Shown: piece after piece, positions 12,328 to 23,390 of the stretch
Layout of the letters: each line of letters begins with the position of its first letter
Position numbering within the stretch: the stretch's first letter is position 1
Assembly (NCBI GenBank): GCA_030272585.1
Contig: BSYQ01000008.1
Span: 4,650,001 to 4,714,000 of the forward strand
Length of the DNA stretch: 64,000 nucleotides
Source of the DNA: Bryopsis sp. KO-2023
Taxonomy: Eukaryota; Chlorophyta; Ulvophyceae; Bryopsidales; Bryopsidaceae
Direction: 5' to 3'
Notes under the pieces: generated by a model
Told to the model about the DNA's origin: nothing
The model's database searches: none
What the model saw: the letters and a program-made list of their open reading frames with translations, nothing else
Translations under genes and position numbers: made by a program

Positions 12328-15300
12328 TCACTCACGAACGAAATCGTTCCTCCGAAAGTCTCGTTTCGGTTGCCATCTTTCCACAACGATCGCCTCCGAC
12401 CCAATTCTTATTTCCGCCGCCAACGCCCTCCTCACCGAATCCTCAGACACGAAATTGACGAAAGTGTAGCGACTCTTGGGGCCCGTCAACACACGCACTC
12501 CCGTCCTCAGTTCGCCGAATCGTGAAAAAATCTCTTCGATCGATTTGGCGGTGATGTCTGGGGGTAGCCGGCAAACGAACAAACTCGTCAGTTTCGAGCG
12601 AAGCTCGATCTCAGAGGCGGGCCCAACCCCCAAATTGCCGTTACTCTTGCGTTGTTGGTCCGATTCGCGATTTCTGGCGTTGACCAGGTTCAGGTCGCGC
12701 TGGTCTTTCGGTTGATTGGCAAGCGCAGTTTCAGTGGAGCTGCGAGCACCTCTCGAAGGACCGAGTTTGTTCTGTACAGCCAGTGTGGGAGTCTGAACGT
12801 CCAGCGCGGCGGAAATGGGGGCAGAGGCGAGGGGGTTCGGAGGAGGCGTTACCTGAACGCGTAACGCAGTAAAATTAACATTTGCCTCCACAGAAAAAAC
12901 GCTTGCCGTTACTTCTTAATCCTTGTTTCTTTATTTAATTTTTTTGTTAGGGGGGATGGGAGGGCGTCTAAATAAACATCTTGAAAATCGCACTTACAGA
13001 TATTGTCCAAAGACTGACTGTAGTCAAGCTGGGAAAGTGTGTGTATTTTCCACTCAACAACTTATGGTCAGACCTATGAACAAGGAAAAGTGGTGATATC
13101 CAGTTTGGCTGTATTTTCTTCCCTGGAAGACAGTTCAATTTTTGTTCAACTTTCAAAAGCAGCATGCATTCCCTTTGAATGTGCCACTGTAAAGAGGCTT
13201 TTCCCCTTGCTTATTATTCTTACTAATCTTTAGCTTACAATTTTCAGAATTTCTAGTTGTTTTTTTTTCTTTTACGAAACTTTTTTCATTTTGGCAATAA
13301 AAAGAGAGAATTCTCCACCAGAACCTACCCTGTTTTCGATTTGACCACCAGGATTTCTCAGAACATCGACGTAGCTTTTTCGCCTGTATGGACTAGCCCT
13401 GTTCTGAGCCATGTCGATATTCGGCTCCACATACTGTGGTGGGGCTGCCCTCTGAGGAAGCGTCTGGTGGGGTTTCTCGATTGGTTTGACATATCTGCTG
13501 GGGGGCTCCACTGCCTGATCTTTCTGATTCACCATCGGAGGCTTCCTCGGCATCTGACCAGGCCCCATATTTCTGCAATCCAAGAGAAAAAAAAAATTGG
13601 CCACAATTCCTTACATTTTGGGGTTTTCTTTGGGGGGGGGGGGGGGGGGGGGTAAATACAGGGTAAATTTGTGCTAAAACAGCTTTTTTTATTTTTTTTT
13701 TTTGGGGGGGGGGGGGGGGGGGTGAAAAATGGGTCTTTTGTACATTTGAATTTTTGTTTTATGTAATTGGCTGGAGCATTTATCAACTATAGGTGTGTGA
13801 AAGATCACTCTCTGAATCCACTTGCAGAAGCCTTTGACTTACAAGGAAATGAAAGGAAATGTCTCAAAAGTTGGAATGCTCCAAAATTCCAAGCAGAGGG
13901 TTTCTATAAATAGCCACGGCAATCAGGACTTGCAAAACCAAAAAAAACCAGTGCTGCATACTTTTCTGGACAAATCTGAGATTTATTGTTTCTATCAACA
14001 CACTTCCCCCACAAAAAAAAAAATAAATAAACAACAAATATACTTGCCACCCACCTTCTTTCTGGGGGATCTTTGAAATGTTGCACAAAAGGCGGCCTCC
14101 CTGGCTTGCTTCCATCATGCACTGCCATTGCTCCGCCGGTTTTCAGCAAAGGGTCAATCTCTCCAGCCGACATGCTCCCAAAAACTGGTTCTTGAATTTC
14201 ACCCTCTGCAAAGTCACCAGCAGCATGTTTTTTCCCCACATTTGATGACTTGGCAAATCCAGGTTCGAAGGTCCGAACAGGCAATTCGATCGGGTTTGGC
14301 TTGGGCGCTGGCTGTACGGGCCTTGGGTTAATGATCGCTTCCGATTCATGTTTGTGATGCATTTGATCTTTGACCAGAGCCTCTGGGGGGTCAGTCATGG
14401 AAGGATCTGGCAAGTTGGATGAAACCTCGCTTTTCACTGGAGTGCTGCTCTGCTTTGGTTGAGATTTCTTGTTGGGAGCATCGTCCTGTGGCCAGCAGAT
14501 GAAAGCAAAAACACTGGTTACTGAAATTCTGAGATTCTGTGGAGGCAGGGACGAATAATCAGTTTCCTTCTCGAAAGCGTATGCCAATAATTCTAGAACA
14601 GTGAATTGCTCTGAAAAAACTCAGCAGAACATGAAGGCTGTTTTTGATTAGCTAAGTGGTCTTGACAAAAACAGGGAAATGATCAACGTGTCAAGAAATG
14701 AAGCGAGCGTTGCAGCAGGAGGACCGTGGCGGCGGGGATGCCAGAAACATGCCAGAGCGTTACGCGACATCATCAACCAAATTGCGAAATCAACAAATTT
14801 GAAAAACGTGGAATTTGAAGCGGAAAACGCGGGTGGTTTACGCAAGCCAGCCCCGTTTACGAATGTTGGGTGCGTCCCCCTGATTCTATGCCGCCCCGAT
14901 TCGCGCTGCTTCGCTGCAACTTTGCGGGCTGCTTAAAAATGAACAAATACTCGTCATTCAAATTCCAGACTCGACTCGCAGGGAATCTCACCGGTCGGTT
15001 TGTTAGAATATTGGTTGAGCACCTATTGGAGTGGATTTGCATTGTGTCAGTTCTGATATAGAAGCCTTCATTTTGTTTGGCCAATAGGAAGGCCTGGGTG
15101 AACAATCGATCCTGGACCTCATTCACACCCTGTGATGCACAAAATTGATCAAAAAATTGAAAAGGCCTGGCCAATTTTTTCTAGTGCATTTGCTTTGAGC
15201 CTATTTTGGTGCTTGAATCTTCCCAGCTTTTGTGTTGCCTTCGAGAAAAACTTCAAAAACTAAAAAAAAAGAGTTTCTTGAACAAAATGTGTGGCATTGT

Positions 15301-16381
15301 ATTGAATATACTACTCAAAAAAAAAAATTAAGAAAGAAAAAGTATCTTTTCTAAAGTAGATATAAGACCGTCAATGAATTGGATTTTTTTCCTGTTTTCA
15401 GTTTCTAGATTGAATCTTTTTTAAGTTTGGGTGAAAACAGAACACCACTTTTTCTATTTTTTTCCCGGCAAAACGCTTTGGACTCCTGCAAATGAGTGTA
15501 AAACTGAATTTTGTCCAACCCCCCCAAATCACCAGTCTAGGGAGAAAAAATCCTTTTCTTGGTTTCTTTGAGTTTTTCAGTCGCTTGTTTTCCCTTTTGC
15601 TCAACCAACCTCTTTTGCCAGGGTTCCTGTGACCACCAGCAGGATGCTGTCCTCCATGGAGAACTGAGGGGCACATGTAGTCAGCTCCACTGTGATTTTT
15701 TCGAAAATCTCCAGGTGCTTCTTGATATCCTTCAAAACATACCAAACATCAGGTAGAAAAAAAAAAAGTACGAAAGAAATAATATTCTGGCCTGGCTCCT
15801 TTTTGGGGAGGAAAGAATATACAGTCACTCCGATTCTGATCGACAGTTAATAACGGATGGCCACTTCAATTCGACGGCTCGTGTTTCTTGACGGCGAAAC
15901 ACGCGGTGGTTGCGTTGAGGAATAGAAAGGGCAGCCAAACTGTGCGTTTAAAAAAAAACTGCTGCGAGAAAACGATGGGCTCATATCACCTCTTTGTTTT
16001 CTGCACGCACGGTGAACGTCGGGCCTTCGTTGTGACTCTCGCACGCCACGACGCTGGAATCCTCCCCGTAGAACTGAGCCAGCAGCTCCGGCTGCTCGTT
16101 CAAGATTTTGAAATACAGGTGGCTGAAGTCCTGGCTCACCTGCGTTTCGTTCGCTTTACTTTCGAATCGACCCCAGTGCATTCTACCAGCGAGGACATCC
16201 GCTGGTCGATTCCCTGTTCTCTTTCGCAAAGCGGATCTTTGGGGTTTTCTTTGGACGTCGAGCGGGGAGATGGTCGAGACGTCGTGCAAGATTCCACAGG
16301 CGATACCTTTTCTTTTGTGACGGTCACCGAAGGCGGCGCGGCATCCTTCTCCGACCCCGCTCCCGTTTGGTGTTGTGCCAT
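12328..16381 (-). CDS. G3BP: G3BP-like protein: NTF2-like domain plus RRM
   Basis: Stress-granule scaffold family (Ras-GAP SH3-binding protein). Exons in transcript order: 16,381-16,307 (MAQHQTGAGSEK...), 16,139-15,990, 15,729-15,610, 15,129 to about 15,022, 14,485-14,055, 13,572-13,329 and 12,852-12,328. The NTF2-like domain spans exons 2-4: DFSHLYFKILNEQPELLAQF, then VELTTCAPQFSMEDSILLVV, then FTQAFLLAKQNEGFYIRTD. A long Pro/Lys/acidic linker follows, with a SYVDVL-type motif in exon 6. The last exon has an RRM with RNP2 (LFVCRLPP) and RNP1 (SRYTFVNFV) and ends RRNDFVRE. The usual C-terminal RGG tract is reduced to a few Arg residues. The start was chosen because its exon ends at AAAG|GTATCG in the phase exon 2 needs. 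The end of exon 4 and the splice into exon 5 are least certain. Confidence 0.9.
13632..13722. repeat. Two long T/G homopolymer tracts in a G3BP intron
   Basis: Two runs of 17-18 G (13,635-13,652 and about 13,705-13,722) lie in one intron, the second directly after a T-rich run. On the transcribed strand these are C-then-A runs. Similar composite tracts recur across the window (see findings). Confidence 0.9.
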
Positions 16382-17141
16382 TCTGTCCTCACCGCAGCGA
16401 AAAACAGAACTCCACGAAAACACCAATGGCGTATCGAGCTTTCCCCCAAAACACCGATACCAGATCGCCAGAGGGGGCGGAGGCTTGTCTAAAAACGCTC
16501 AGGTTCTCGTCTGGACAGTTTTAAACGGTCGACCACTGAGTCTGGGAAGTGTAAAGCGGGGTTTGCCCAACTACCAGCTCTGCAGGGTTTTTTTGTATCG
16601 ACTACGGAAGATTGGGAGCGAAATGGAAATTTCGTCGCGGGTTACTGTCATTGCGCTTGGCAGTTCATTTCTCGTCAGCCACCCAAGGGAGCCCATCCCA
16701 ACGACGTTGGAAATGCGGCACAGACCCCCCCAGGTGGCCTCCTCCCGAGGATTCTATCGAATTCTCAGGAAAAACTTTTGTGTTTTTCTCCTGCTTGGCA
16801 TTTTTGAAAAATGTCAGGAAAACCAAGGCAACAGATTTTTTTTCTCTACACTCTCCAAAACCACACAACAGAAAAGTTGAAACCGTCAAAACCAAAGATG
16901 GGAAGTAATCCCCAATCCAATTTTTTTTTCATTTTTCTTTTCTCTCCCTTTTACTTCTCATCACCCAAACCCTGCTTCCCCCCCAAAAAAAAAAATAAAA
17001 AGAAACTAAAAAGAAACAAAAAAACACAAGAAATTCTTCAAAACGTAGCTATCCAAAAGTTCGTTTCACCCCGATTTCAATCCTTAAGTTTTTTCTTTTT
17101 TCGTGCCCTTTTGGGCGCCAAAAATTCTGCCATGACTTTTT
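16382..17141. other. Intergenic region between G3BP start and RAF2-like stop
   Basis: 760 bp that must contain the G3BP promoter and 5' leader and the 3' untranslated region of the gene at 17,142-19,051. A 330-codon + strand frame over 15,888-16,880 runs antisense to G3BP exons 1-2 and has no recognisable domain, so I treat it as a chance ORF. The A/T-rich stretch 16,920-17,020 has C and A runs. Confidence 0.6.
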
Positions 17142-19051
17142 TCACGCCCAGAATTTTGGTTTCTCTTTCTTCTTCAAATCAGAGAAATCCAATTTGTTGA
17201 TTTGGGCAGCCATTATGAAATCGTTTTCCGTGAGTCCTCCGACGGAGTGGGTTGAGAGCTCTGCAGCCACGGTATTGAAGCCTGTGAGATGGAGGTCGGG
17301 GTGGTGACCTTGGTCCTCCGCAATGACAGCGATTCTCTTGAACAATTCCAGCCCGCTTGTGAAATTCTTCACTTTCCATTCTTGCCTGCATGGATGCAAA
17401 ATTGCTGTCAGTCATAGGTGTTTTGAAAACCTGCTGGGGGGAGGGGGGGTGCCGTTTATTCAATTAACACAACAGGGCAAGAGTGAGGAAACGTGTGACA
17501 AAGTAGGGTTAATTTTCCTTTCCTTCTCGTTTCTTTAAAATAAAAAAACGGTGATCAAGTCCAGAGTAATTCACGATCTGATTTTTTTTTATTTAATTTA
17601 TTTATCAAGCTCTAAAGTGTGATTTTATGTAATAGCAGAACCGACTATTGGTTGGATGGCTGACTCCTGCTGTTATAATTTCGGTGAAAGGGAAAAGCCA
17701 AGTCACAGACACCAACATGAGAAAAAAAAAATCATTAAAAAAAAAGGTGAAAAAGTTGCAGCAGCACTCGGTGGTTAATTCGGTTTTGTTTTTCAACAAT
17801 GGGAGGAAGCGGATGCCGAAATTCAATCAGAGACGGTGAAAACCTGGTTTCCATGCTTTCACGTTTGGAGGGCTGTATCTATACCCAAAACCAAAACTGA
17901 AAATCCAACACAAAACGCATCACCTGATTTTTCCGGATCCTTCCCCGTCCTTAACAACCATCCACCCCGGCACTTGGTTTCTGAGTCTGTCGATCTCCGA
18001 TTCTTCCAAAACGGGCACATTTCCACCTTCGCATGGCTTGCATTTCCTTGAAGTCAGCCCGATGAATTTGCTGATTTCGTCAGGGGGGGCTATCAGATGC
18101 TCCGTGTCCCAATTTCCCAAAACTTTGTCTCCGAAATTGCTTTCCAGCTCGGCTGTTGCAGGAAACAGTCGGTTCAAAATTATTGAAAAAACAAACAAAT
18201 ATTGCAGTGCTTTATCGAGGCAAAGTCCAGCAGGCAGCCTTCCCCATTCTGCCAAGCAATGATGCTACTCAGAGCAACTACAGTTCAGTGATTTTGGGAA
18301 TCAATTTTCCCAAAAATAAAAAAACAATGAATGAATGCTCGTCACGAAAAGTTTCGCTTCTCTCGGTCGGGGATAAAAAACAAACAAACAATCAGATAGA
18401 AAAAGAATCTGTTTTTATATTTAGAACAGCGAAAACAACAAATTCTGCATTTACAGCTGAGCTCTCTGGAGGTGCCTTTTATTTTTATTTGTTTGAGCAG
18501 TTGAATCCAAGAAACAGCGACAAGAAAAGAATAATAAAAAATTACCAGCAAAGGGATCTCTGGCTCCCATGTCTCCAAGAAACTCGTGAGCTTCTCGGAA
18601 TGGCTTAGAATCAGAGCCTCCTTTTTTCTCATCATGCACAATTTGGAGAGTGCCTCTCTTGGGAGCACTTCGTCTGTAAAAATATCCTATCAATGTCATG
18701 GTGGGTCATGAAATTTTTTTTTATTATTTTTTCCATGAGGTGCAATGGAAAAAAAAGCAATTCATAAACAAAGCAGAGAACTCGCAGAAATAGAGGAAAT
18801 ACAGAAAAAAAAACATTGATATTGGTCTCCGGTTAGGTTGTTTGTTCGTTTGCTATTTCCTGGGGAGGCTTTCGAAAAAATATTTGGCTGATTGAAGCAA
18901 GACTGTGATGCAAGAAACTAACATATAACATGTGGTGCGTTCGCGCCAAGACTAATGCGTTCAGAACGAAACCAAAAGACATGCCAATTTGTCAGTCCTA
19001 CCCCAAAACAAGCGGCGAAGAGAAACGCGAGAGCGCTCCACGGGCGTGCAT
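17142..19051 (-). CDS. RAF2/pterin-4a-carbinolamine dehydratase-like protein, probably plastidic
   Basis: Four exons join in phase: 19,051-19,002, 18,673-18,546, 18,152-17,924 and 17,385-17,142. Exon 1 encodes MHARGALSRFSSPLVLG, rich in Arg and Ser like a transit peptide. Exons 2-3 carry the segment typical of the plant RAF2 branch (Rubisco assembly factor 2): FLGDMGARDPF, ESNFGDKVLGN and TEHLI. The C-terminal half is a full PCD/DCoH fold: WKVKNFTSGLELFKRI, EDQGHHPDLHL, STHSVGGLTENDFIMAA. The PCD active-site pattern E-x3-H-H-P-x6-F-x9-H-x8-D is intact, whereas the land-plant RAF2 proteins I know have lost several of these residues. It may therefore act in pterin recycling, Rubisco biogenesis, or both. 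The start was chosen by its phase-2 donor (GGG|GTAGGA) matching exon 2. Confidence 0.9.
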
Positions 19052-19438
19052 GGTTACAAAAAAGCAAAAAAAGAAACGGGGGCGGACAATGGGAGGAAAA
19101 AAAGTGCTGCCGGCTTGGGAAAAGGTGGAGGTTGGCCAAGAGACGAGTTATCTGGTTCAAATGACGTGCAAATGACTGGATAGAATGGGGTGGAATCACG
19201 TGACGTGACGTGAGTTTTTCGGTCCGTAATAAAAACGATCTGGACTGGTGGCGGACGTGGTGCACACTTTTTTCCGCACTCGAAAAATTCTGTTCGAAGG
19301 TGCGACGCGGGAGCAGCTTTCGCGAAACTGGCGATCTTTTTTGCGCCTTGGATACGTTTCCCCCATCCCTGGCGTTCGCGACGAGCGTAACTTTTCCGCG
19401 ATCAGGATTGAGAAAGGAAAAAAGGAAAGAGAAAAAGG
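19052..19438. promoter_or_regulatory. Bidirectional promoter with clustered ACGTG motifs
   Basis: This 387-bp spacer separates two head-to-head start codons (RAF2-like on -, KMS1-like on +). It contains TGACGTG at 19,162-19,168 and CACGTGACGTGACGTGAG at 19,197-19,214. That gives a G-box CACGTG overlapping tandem TGACGTGA cores, the binding words of plant bZIP factors and of unfolded-protein-response elements. No clear TATA box is visible. Regulation of both genes from this cluster is inferred from position. Confidence 0.55.
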
Positions 19439-20758
19439 ATGCCGTCGGAAACAACGGAGGAAACGCGAGAGCGCGTCGACGAGCCACGTGGAACCAAGCT
19501 TTTGACGGAAGCTGATTTTGGGCTGCTCAGGCATCCCTTGCGTTCGGGCTGGTATTTTGGCTATTGGACGTACTGGACGCTCCTTTCTGGTGTCAGATGG
19601 ATTGTCAGCCATCGACTCACGGTGTTTCTGGTGCTACCCCTCGTGTTGACTTACCTGGGCCTGCGCTTGTTCACCAGCATGGCCAGTTTCGTGGGGGAAA
19701 TCGACACGTGGGCGAAGTTTGGTACTTGGTGGTTAACCCTGGGCGTATTGTCGTCAATAGGATTCGGCACAGGGATGCACTCCGGGGTGCTATTTCTTTT
19801 CCCATACATATTAAAGGTTTGCCTGGCGGCGGAAGCGTGCCAAGGCGTCGACTTCGATGTCAGGAAAGACGTCTGGTACTATTCTGAACCCTTCCATTGC
19901 AGGAATCTGAGGGAGGGGGATTTTGGGTCCACCAACAGGGAGGCTGGATATTGGGAAGTGTACAGAAAGGTGGCTCTTGCTGGGATGTTGTGGGGGGCAG
20001 GCACCGCCATAGGGGAGATCCCTCCGTACTATATGAGCTGGGCTGCAGCCCAATCCGGTCGAACGAACGAACAGTTGGAAAGCTTGAAAACTGACTACGA
20101 TTCCAGCTGGAAACTGGCAAGATTGGTGCGGGGTGCATACCAGGGGATGGTGGATTCGATGCTCTGGTTGATAAAGAACTATGGTTTCGTGGGGGTGTTC
20201 CTCATGTCTTCCTGGCCTAATGCTCTGTTCGATGTCTGCGGGATCGTGTGTGGTTCCCTGCAGATGTCTTTTTTCGAATTCTTCTCGGCCACGTTTCTGG
20301 GAAAAGCCCTGGTGAAAGTGAACATCCAAACCTTGGTGTTGATTTTCCTGTTTCGGCAGAGCACGCGGGAGTGGCTGTTTCACAGTCTGGTGCAGTGGCT
20401 GCCAGCCCAGCCTTTCCCAGCTCACCACCAGTTCGAAAAACCTTTCCCCACCATGGTGGAGGAGTTTGTGAATCGTCAGATTTCGGATTTCGAGTCGAAC
20501 GTGAGGGAGAAAGCCGAAATTGCTGGGGGGGATGAAACCTGGTGGTGGGAGGATGTGTGGTCGAAGCTTGCTGGAGCAAAGGGGGGGAAATTCAGTGTGA
20601 ACGAAGTGGGGAATTTTTTTATGGGCAGGGTTCCCACCAGCGTCAAGGATTGGTGGAATTTTATAGTTCTGGCCATAGTGGTGGGGTTTATTACGTCGGT
20701 GGTGAGTAAACTGGCTTATTTGGGCTATGAACAAAGCCTGAAGAGGAAAAAGGATTGA
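19439..20758 (+). CDS. KMS1: KMS1/VMP1-type ER membrane protein (VTT/DedA superfamily)
   Basis: A single 439-codon exon encoding the plant form of vacuole membrane protein 1 (KMS1/TMEM49). VMP1 relatives are ER multispanning proteins with a VTT domain, linked to lipid scrambling, autophagosome formation and ER-Golgi organisation. Residues 40-140 contain several hydrophobic segments (TVFLVLPLVLTYLGLRLF and WLTLGVLSSIGFGTGMHSGV). The family core follows: FPYILKVCLAAEAC, WGAGTAIGEIPPYYMS, GFVGVFLMSSWPNALFDVCG and FFSATFLGKALVKVNIQ. A final helix near residues 405-430 precedes the lysine-rich tail SLKRKKD, which resembles a dilysine ER-retrieval signal. Length matches the family. The absence of introns among intron-rich neighbours is notable. 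The start is the first ATG of a long open frame with a purine-rich leader. Confidence 0.95.
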   Translation: MPSETTEETRERVDEPRGTKLLTEADFGLLRHPLRSGWYFGYWTYWTLLSGVRWIVSHRLTVFLVLPLVLTYLGLRLFTSMASFVGEIDTWAKFGTWWLTLGVLSSIGFGTGMHSGVLFLFPYILKVCLAAEACQGVDFDVRKDVWYYSEPFHCRNLREGDFGSTNREAGYWEVYRKVALAGMLWGAGTAIGEIPPYYMSWAAAQSGRTNEQLESLKTDYDSSWKLARLVRGAYQGMVDSMLWLIKNYGFVGVFLMSSWPNALFDVCGIVCGSLQMSFFEFFSATFLGKALVKVNIQTLVLIFLFRQSTREWLFHSLVQWLPAQPFPAHHQFEKPFPTMVEEFVNRQISDFESNVREKAEIAGGDETWWWEDVWSKLAGAKGGKFSVNEVGNFFMGRVPTSVKDWWNFIVLAIVVGFITSVVSKLAYLGYEQSLKRKKD

Positions 20759-21903
20759 ATTTTTTGGTTCAAAAAGGGCAGGAATGGAGCGAGAAACATG
20801 TATTAAAAAATATATATACACACACAGAAATGCGTGAAGCCACAGAAGAAAAGGGGGGGGGGGGGCGGAAATGCACATGGAAGGGGTTCCAAAAGAAAAG
20901 AAAAAAAAAAACAGAAAGAAAGAAAGAAATTGAAAAAGAGGGGTGGGGGGTCGAAAGGAGACCAACGCAAGTTATCAAAAACGTTAGAAAAAATTTCGAG
21001 AAACAAAAAGTTAAAAAATGACAAGAGGGATACCACGTAAGTAGGGGAAAAACAAAAAGAAAGAGTTAAAACATGAGTAAAAAGGGATTTTATTTTGTAG
21101 ATGGGAAAACAGAAAAAAAAAATTTGAAAAAAACTGCAGTGTGGGTGTAAATTCAGGACAAGCATGGGTGGTCAATTGGGATATTAAAGTATTACTAAAG
21201 GGAGGGGGGAAGTATTGGTTTGATAACAGAAAAGAGAATTAAAAATAGAACGATTGTTCCCCAAGGGATATATTGGTTCTTTTTTTTTAATGATGGGAAA
21301 GGGGAAAAAAATATCCACCGGTCAATTCGATTACTCTCAGCCTCTTGCCAAATCGATCGTATTTTTTTGTACACATTTTTTTTTCCTTTTTTTGAATGGA
21401 AGATTTCATCCTGGATTCCTGGCACCACTCTTTCCAAACGAATGCAAGATTTCCAGAGGTGGGGATGACTCCTCCATTTTGTCACATTTTTTTTATCGAG
21501 TTGCTTTGGGTAGCCAGTTTTAGAAAGCTACCTAAGGGAAAAACTTTTTCCTTTAAGCTTTTTGGCTACCCCAAGCCAGTTTGAAAAGCTTGATTTCTTT
21601 GAAAAAGCTTTTCCCTGGTAGCTTTCTCAAAGGTCCTTCAGAATGCATGAATGTACACTTAGAGGATATACTACTACTTCAATTTTCCATTTTTCCTTTC
21701 ACTTATCTTCAATGACTTTGATTTTGAAATTAAAAGAAACCAATTTCACCCCAAAAGCGGAATTACAGCCCTCTCCCTTGAACCACCACCCAAAATCATT
21801 GTACCTTGATATTCCGAGAATGTAAGCGGGAATCCTTGCAGGACTTCATATCTTCATTGTGGAGATGCCTTCTTTTGCTGTTTGCTGGCACTCCCTCGTG
21901 GTC
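20759..21903. other. Convergent intergenic region, purine/pyrimidine-rich
   Basis: 3' flank of the KMS1-like gene. 20,850-21,020 is strongly purine-biased (A/G runs), which creates long low-complexity frames on both strands that I do not regard as genes. 21,396-21,470 reads weakly protein-like on the minus strand (WKSCIRLERVVPGIQDEIFH) but connects to nothing I can verify. Confidence 0.5.
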
Positions 21904-23390
21904 CTATTTTTTTTTTGGGCGATTCAGAGGCTTATTGAATTTTTCCTGGGGCTCCTTGGCCACAGAGATGTCCCTTTTGTCCCTACTGGTTCTTGGTTTT
22001 TCAACGTAGTTCTTGGGGCTGCCAGTGGCAGTCTGCCGCCCCCCTCCAGTCACAGGACTTGTTTTTGGCTTTTTTTTTTGGGGGGGGGGGGGGTATTCCA
22101 CATATCAGGGTGAGGGAAACCAGTCTTGCGAATTACACTCAAAAATTGTTTTAAAAAGAGAGAGATAGTTGGGACCAGCCACTGCCAACGATGTACTTCT
22201 GATATTACATTTTCATTCTGAGACTTAAGCGGAAGGAAGCAACGAGGGAGGAGGGAGGAGGGAGGAGGGGGGGATTTGGCGATTTGTGTAGGAACTGACC
22301 AGGCTTCAATGTTCAGTCCAACCCCCTTGTTTTGTTTGACCGAAGAAATCATCCTTTCGGCTCTCAATCTCGCACACATACACGCACACAACTCACCGCT
22401 TTTTTCGGATGCCTGGCGCCCGATTGGAATTTGCGAAGTCCATACGAAGTCGTTGGCGGCGCCACCTGGAGAAGAACAAACACCTGGTCAAGACTGCCTC
22501 GACGCGATGTATGGAAACTCCCTGCCCAAACTCAGTCGAGCTGAGACTGCAGCCCTGGACTCCACTTCCTCGAGACGTCTGAAGTGCCGGAACACCATCG
22601 GCCCCGATTCCGTGCGAGCCAGGGCGAGTGCGACTTCGTCGGGGCTTGGCTACATCGAAATAAGCGCGCGACACAGTCTTGGTGGGATGGAGCCCCACCT
22701 CGAGGTTTCTCCCGATTCCACGCTCCATCCGGTCGTGCAACCGCAGCATCTCTCACGACTGGGTTCATTAGCGAGGTTTCCGTCGAGGGCAACCCGGCAT
22801 TTCTGTGGAATTTTGTCAGTTGCCTTTCTGTGCAACTGACAACGCGATGCACAGTTCCCTGGCGTCATGTGTTCAGCAAGTCCAGTGCGTTTGCCAGAAC
22901 TGCTTCGAGCTGATCGTCGGGCAATGGTCTTTCGCATCGGAAGCTCACCACCCTCTTGCGAACATTTCACTGGCACCTGCTAGGAATCGATCCTCTGGGA
23001 CGTCGATGACCAACTTCCTTAGTGTGTTGCGTTGCAGATGCAAAGACTATCCTACCATTCTCGCTAAGCGTCCATGGAGCCTTTGAAGAATCGAACCTGA
23101 CCCCGTACCTGGCGCTGGACATTCCACTTCTGCAGAAATACTTTTGTCATGTGTTCGGCCAACATTGATAACAACACGCGACGAAGATTGAAGAGCAGTC
23201 GAATTGATTCGCTTCACTGAATTGGCCCAAGTTATTGCTCCGGATGCTGCACTGGACTGCGAAATTCCTGATGCAGTTTGCACTTCTGACCGCGACCTCC
23301 ACTCGCTGAACCCAGCCCATAATTGACTAAAAAGTGCTGAGGGAAGGAGTCTGGAGTTTCCTGAGGTAGGTCATCGATGTCAACATGGCG
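21904..23390 (-). CDS. Unidentified minus-strand gene, exon structure unresolved
   Basis: Several minus-strand segments look coding but I could not join them with confidence. The clearest is about 22,075-21,904: SPVTGGGRQTATGSPKNYVE through KEPQEKFNKPLNRPKKK and a TAG, a basic C-terminal end. Others are GLRKFQSGARHPKKA (about 22,460-22,398), MVFRHFRRLEEVESRAAVSA (near 22,550), LVIDVPEDRFLAGASEMFAR (about 23,015-22,950) and SSRVVINVGRTHDKSISAEV (near 23,150). The region is richer in CG than its surroundings, as are other exons in the window. Candidate introns include GTGAGTTG at 22,397. No domain is recognised. It could be one gene, two genes or a decaying copy. Confidence 0.35.

Noticed and set aside
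15888-16880. 330-codon + strand ORF antisense to the 5' part of G3BP
   Set aside because: It overlaps verified minus-strand exons 1-2 and their introns, has no domain, and runs into A/T low-complexity sequence. Its composition follows from the CG-rich exons it mirrors.
19811-20965. 384-codon minus-strand ORF
   Set aside because: Exact shadow of the KMS1/VMP1 coding sequence in a mirrored frame; His/Pro-rich with no motif.
20755-21165. Lys/Glu/Arg-rich (+) and Phe/Ser-rich (-) frames
   Set aside because: Generated by purine-rich low-complexity DNA after the KMS1 stop; no start context, splice sites or homology.
22412-22429. An 18-nt intron (GTGTTTGTTCTTCTCCAG, minus strand)
   Set aside because: Looks perfect in isolation, but is too short for this genome's intron class and neither flanking frame is established. 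The TTCTCCAG is probably the acceptor of a longer intron.
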